Assembly (NCBI GenBank): GCA_016748015.1 | Contig: JAAOMT010000672.1 | Span: forward strand, 257,094-321,093 | DNA from: Geosiphon pyriformis | Lineage: Eukaryota; Glomeromycota; Glomeromycetes; Archaeosporales; Geosiphonaceae | Length of the DNA stretch: 64,000 bases | Reading direction: 5' to 3' | Shown here: one piece after another, positions 62,236 through 64,000 of the stretch | Position numbering within the stretch: position 1 is the stretch's first letter | Layout: the number at the start of each line of letters is the position of its first letter | Made by a program: the position numbers and the translations under genes | Notes under the pieces: model-generated | Database searches by the model: none | Told to the model about the DNA's origin: nothing | The model's input: only the letters and a program-made list of their open reading frames with translations

Positions 62236-63619
62236 CCTATGAACTCCTCTGCGATATTAGTATCAATTTCAAACGATCGGGACTTAAGACCCTATTGCAA
62301 TGAACAAGGAAAAAGCGCAAGGGATAAAGCGACAGCAGCTTGTTGCAAACATTAGAAGATGGAAGACACTCCCAACGATACACTATTAGTCAAGGTGTAT
62401 CTGACCCATCCTCAAAAATAGGTCTTGAAGCAGTGGATGGGCTTTTATAACAAAATTCCCATATTGGTTAGTCACAACAGGCTTGGGTAAAGCCTCAATC
62501 CATCAAAAATAAATAAAAGTTTTACACAGACCCTTGTTGATTCTTGTTTAGCTCAGAAAAGAGGGAGGTGGTAAGAGAAGAAGATGATATCTATTTTCGC
62601 GATTTTGGACCTGATAACCATTACTAAATAGGAATACTCAAAGTTTAGATAATGACAATATAGAGGCTATCGATTCTAGTAAGATTTTTTTGATTTAGAG
62701 AAGTGTATAATAACCAATGGAGATTATTTACCTAATAAAAAAAAATATATTCTATATTGGTAAAATTTGTCTGAATAGTAAATTTTAGATCCTAAATTCT
62801 AGATTCATAAAATTTTCAATTTTCCATGAAAACTTAATTTGAATATTGATGTATTTATATTTATTTTATTCCAACATCATTTGTTCTATTTCACCTATAA
62901 AAACAACAACAAAAGAAAATCTCTTACTATTTCCCTTTAATTTCTATAAATAACTATATGTTTTTCTCCTGTTCCTTCCAGCCTTTTTTAGTGATTTCCA
63001 AAGATACGAAAGTTTATCACTGGAATAAAACGTCTGTAACTAAAATTTTGCCAAATAATCTTTTCAATAGGCCTTGGCATTGGATAGAATGTTCCCTTTG
63101 AGTTCTTTATTATTTCTAAGAATAAATGAAAGAATATTGAATTTCAATAAAAATTAATAGTTAAATATCAATGGCATTTTTTCAATTGTTAGTCTTAAGA
63201 TTTGAGTTCAATTTCTTAACCAATAATTCTATGACCGATTGCAAAAGGGTTTTTGAATTCACTAATATTAATTTAATTACCTTACAAAATTTATATTTTA
63301 TAATGATATTTAATACTTGAAAAAAAAAATATATATATAAAAATCTTTCATTGTAAATTTCTAAATTCATTTCTGAGAAAAATTTATAAATGTATTCAAA
63401 TGAAATATACAAAATAAATCAATTAGTTTAAAAGTTAAGTCTTTTATAGAAAAAAACTCAAAGGTCCAATTTTGCTTACTAAGTTGCTTGAAAAATTATT
63501 TTTTTTAAAAATTATTTGATAATATAGTTTAAATTAATTGTATTGAAAATATTGTAATCTTTATTATAAGTCATAAAGCTGAATATATTAATTTGAGATT
63601 TTTTCAATTATGCCAAGAA

Positions 63620-63623
<4 letters not shown>

Positions 63624-63652
<29 letters not shown>
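63624..63652. repeat. AT dinucleotide repeat
   Basis: Uninterrupted run of about 14 AT units near the right end of the window. Confidence 0.95.
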
Positions 63653-63655
<3 letters not shown>

Positions 63656-64000
63656 TTCAAAAGTATAATATTCATTGCCCTCACAGCAAGATTTATTATT
63701 AATATAAATAAAAATATTATTAATAAAAAGACTAATTTTATTTTTTGAAAAATCCATAATTCAAAGAAACTTGATAGAAAATTGTTCATTCTTCTAAAAT
63801 TAGTATACTTGACATTAAATCTTTTTTTATTTAAAATTCTTGTTTGCAAATTTTCTATGGTGTTTACAATATCGAAAAGGATTGTAAAGTTTTTGATTGT
63901 AACCATCTTTTAAAAACTATCTCAAGCGATAAAAAGTTCAGTATCTTTTGATGTCACAATATAAAATTTTCACTCCAAAGACTTCACGTGAAATTCCGCG

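Larger units (their letters stand above)
61560..64000. other. Intergenic to window end
   Basis: No gene supported. A 95-codon minus-strand frame (61948-62235) has a protein-like middle part (SVQLPKLCDNDRDENGGRG, then FLRELLDA) and sits in DNA of mixed composition, so it could be an exon or relic, but no partner exon is visible. AT dinucleotide run at 63624-63652. The rest is AT-rich. Confidence 0.45.

Overview
The window looks like nuclear DNA of an early-diverging filamentous fungus, most likely an arbuscular mycorrhizal fungus or close relative (Glomeromycotina). The evidence is the strong A+T bias, the small GT-AG introns of about 40-170 bases, two F-box proteins with the N-terminal layout I associate with that group, and a cAMP-receptor-like GPCR, a DUF4112 protein and a two-helix membrane protein resembling families I know from AM fungi. 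The genus cannot be told. No rRNA, convincing tRNA, CRISPR array or intact transposon was seen. One assembly gap lies at 59244-59694. All intron-containing models were joined by hand from reading frame, splice signals and motif continuity; every one sums to a whole number of codons.

Left half (1-29.4 kb). This holds three paralogous class II diterpene cyclase (copalyl-diphosphate-synthase-like) genes: A (1450-3875, minus), B (6037-8401, minus) and C (27033-29441, plus). Each has three exons with identical phases and a 50-base middle exon. Only C keeps the catalytic DXDD box (DVDD); A has SVDE and B has NIDE. None has a class I (DDXXD) domain. A complete 502-residue cytochrome P450 (16347-18401, plus) and an F-box protein (18667-20163, minus) lie between B and C. 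The set reads as a small, previously unfamiliar terpenoid locus: a cyclase-competent gene, two altered copies and a P450 that could oxidise the product. A GGPP synthase and a class I partner are not in the window. An extremely AT-rich, gene-poor island lies at about 9.95-14.7 kb.

Middle (29.4-43.4 kb). A long stretch without a supported gene ends in a second AT-rich island (about 32.7-35.45 kb), followed abruptly by a base-rich 340-base island with decayed coding character (35521-35860). Then come a secreted class 3 lipase (36345-37330, minus), a small C2-domain protein (40251-41029, minus) and an unrecognised 198-residue protein (42531-43342, plus).

Right half (43.4-64 kb). A dual-specificity phosphatase (44723-45966, minus) and a seven-helix receptor (46770-48105, minus) lie in tandem, followed by a two-helix membrane protein with a glycosylated external loop (52568-54397, plus), a short F-box protein (58073-58984, plus) and a DUF4112 membrane protein (60717-61559, plus). 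Two perfect palindromes (23696-23733 and 49593-49632), a 66-base perfect tandem duplication and an LTR-like segment are the main non-coding structures.
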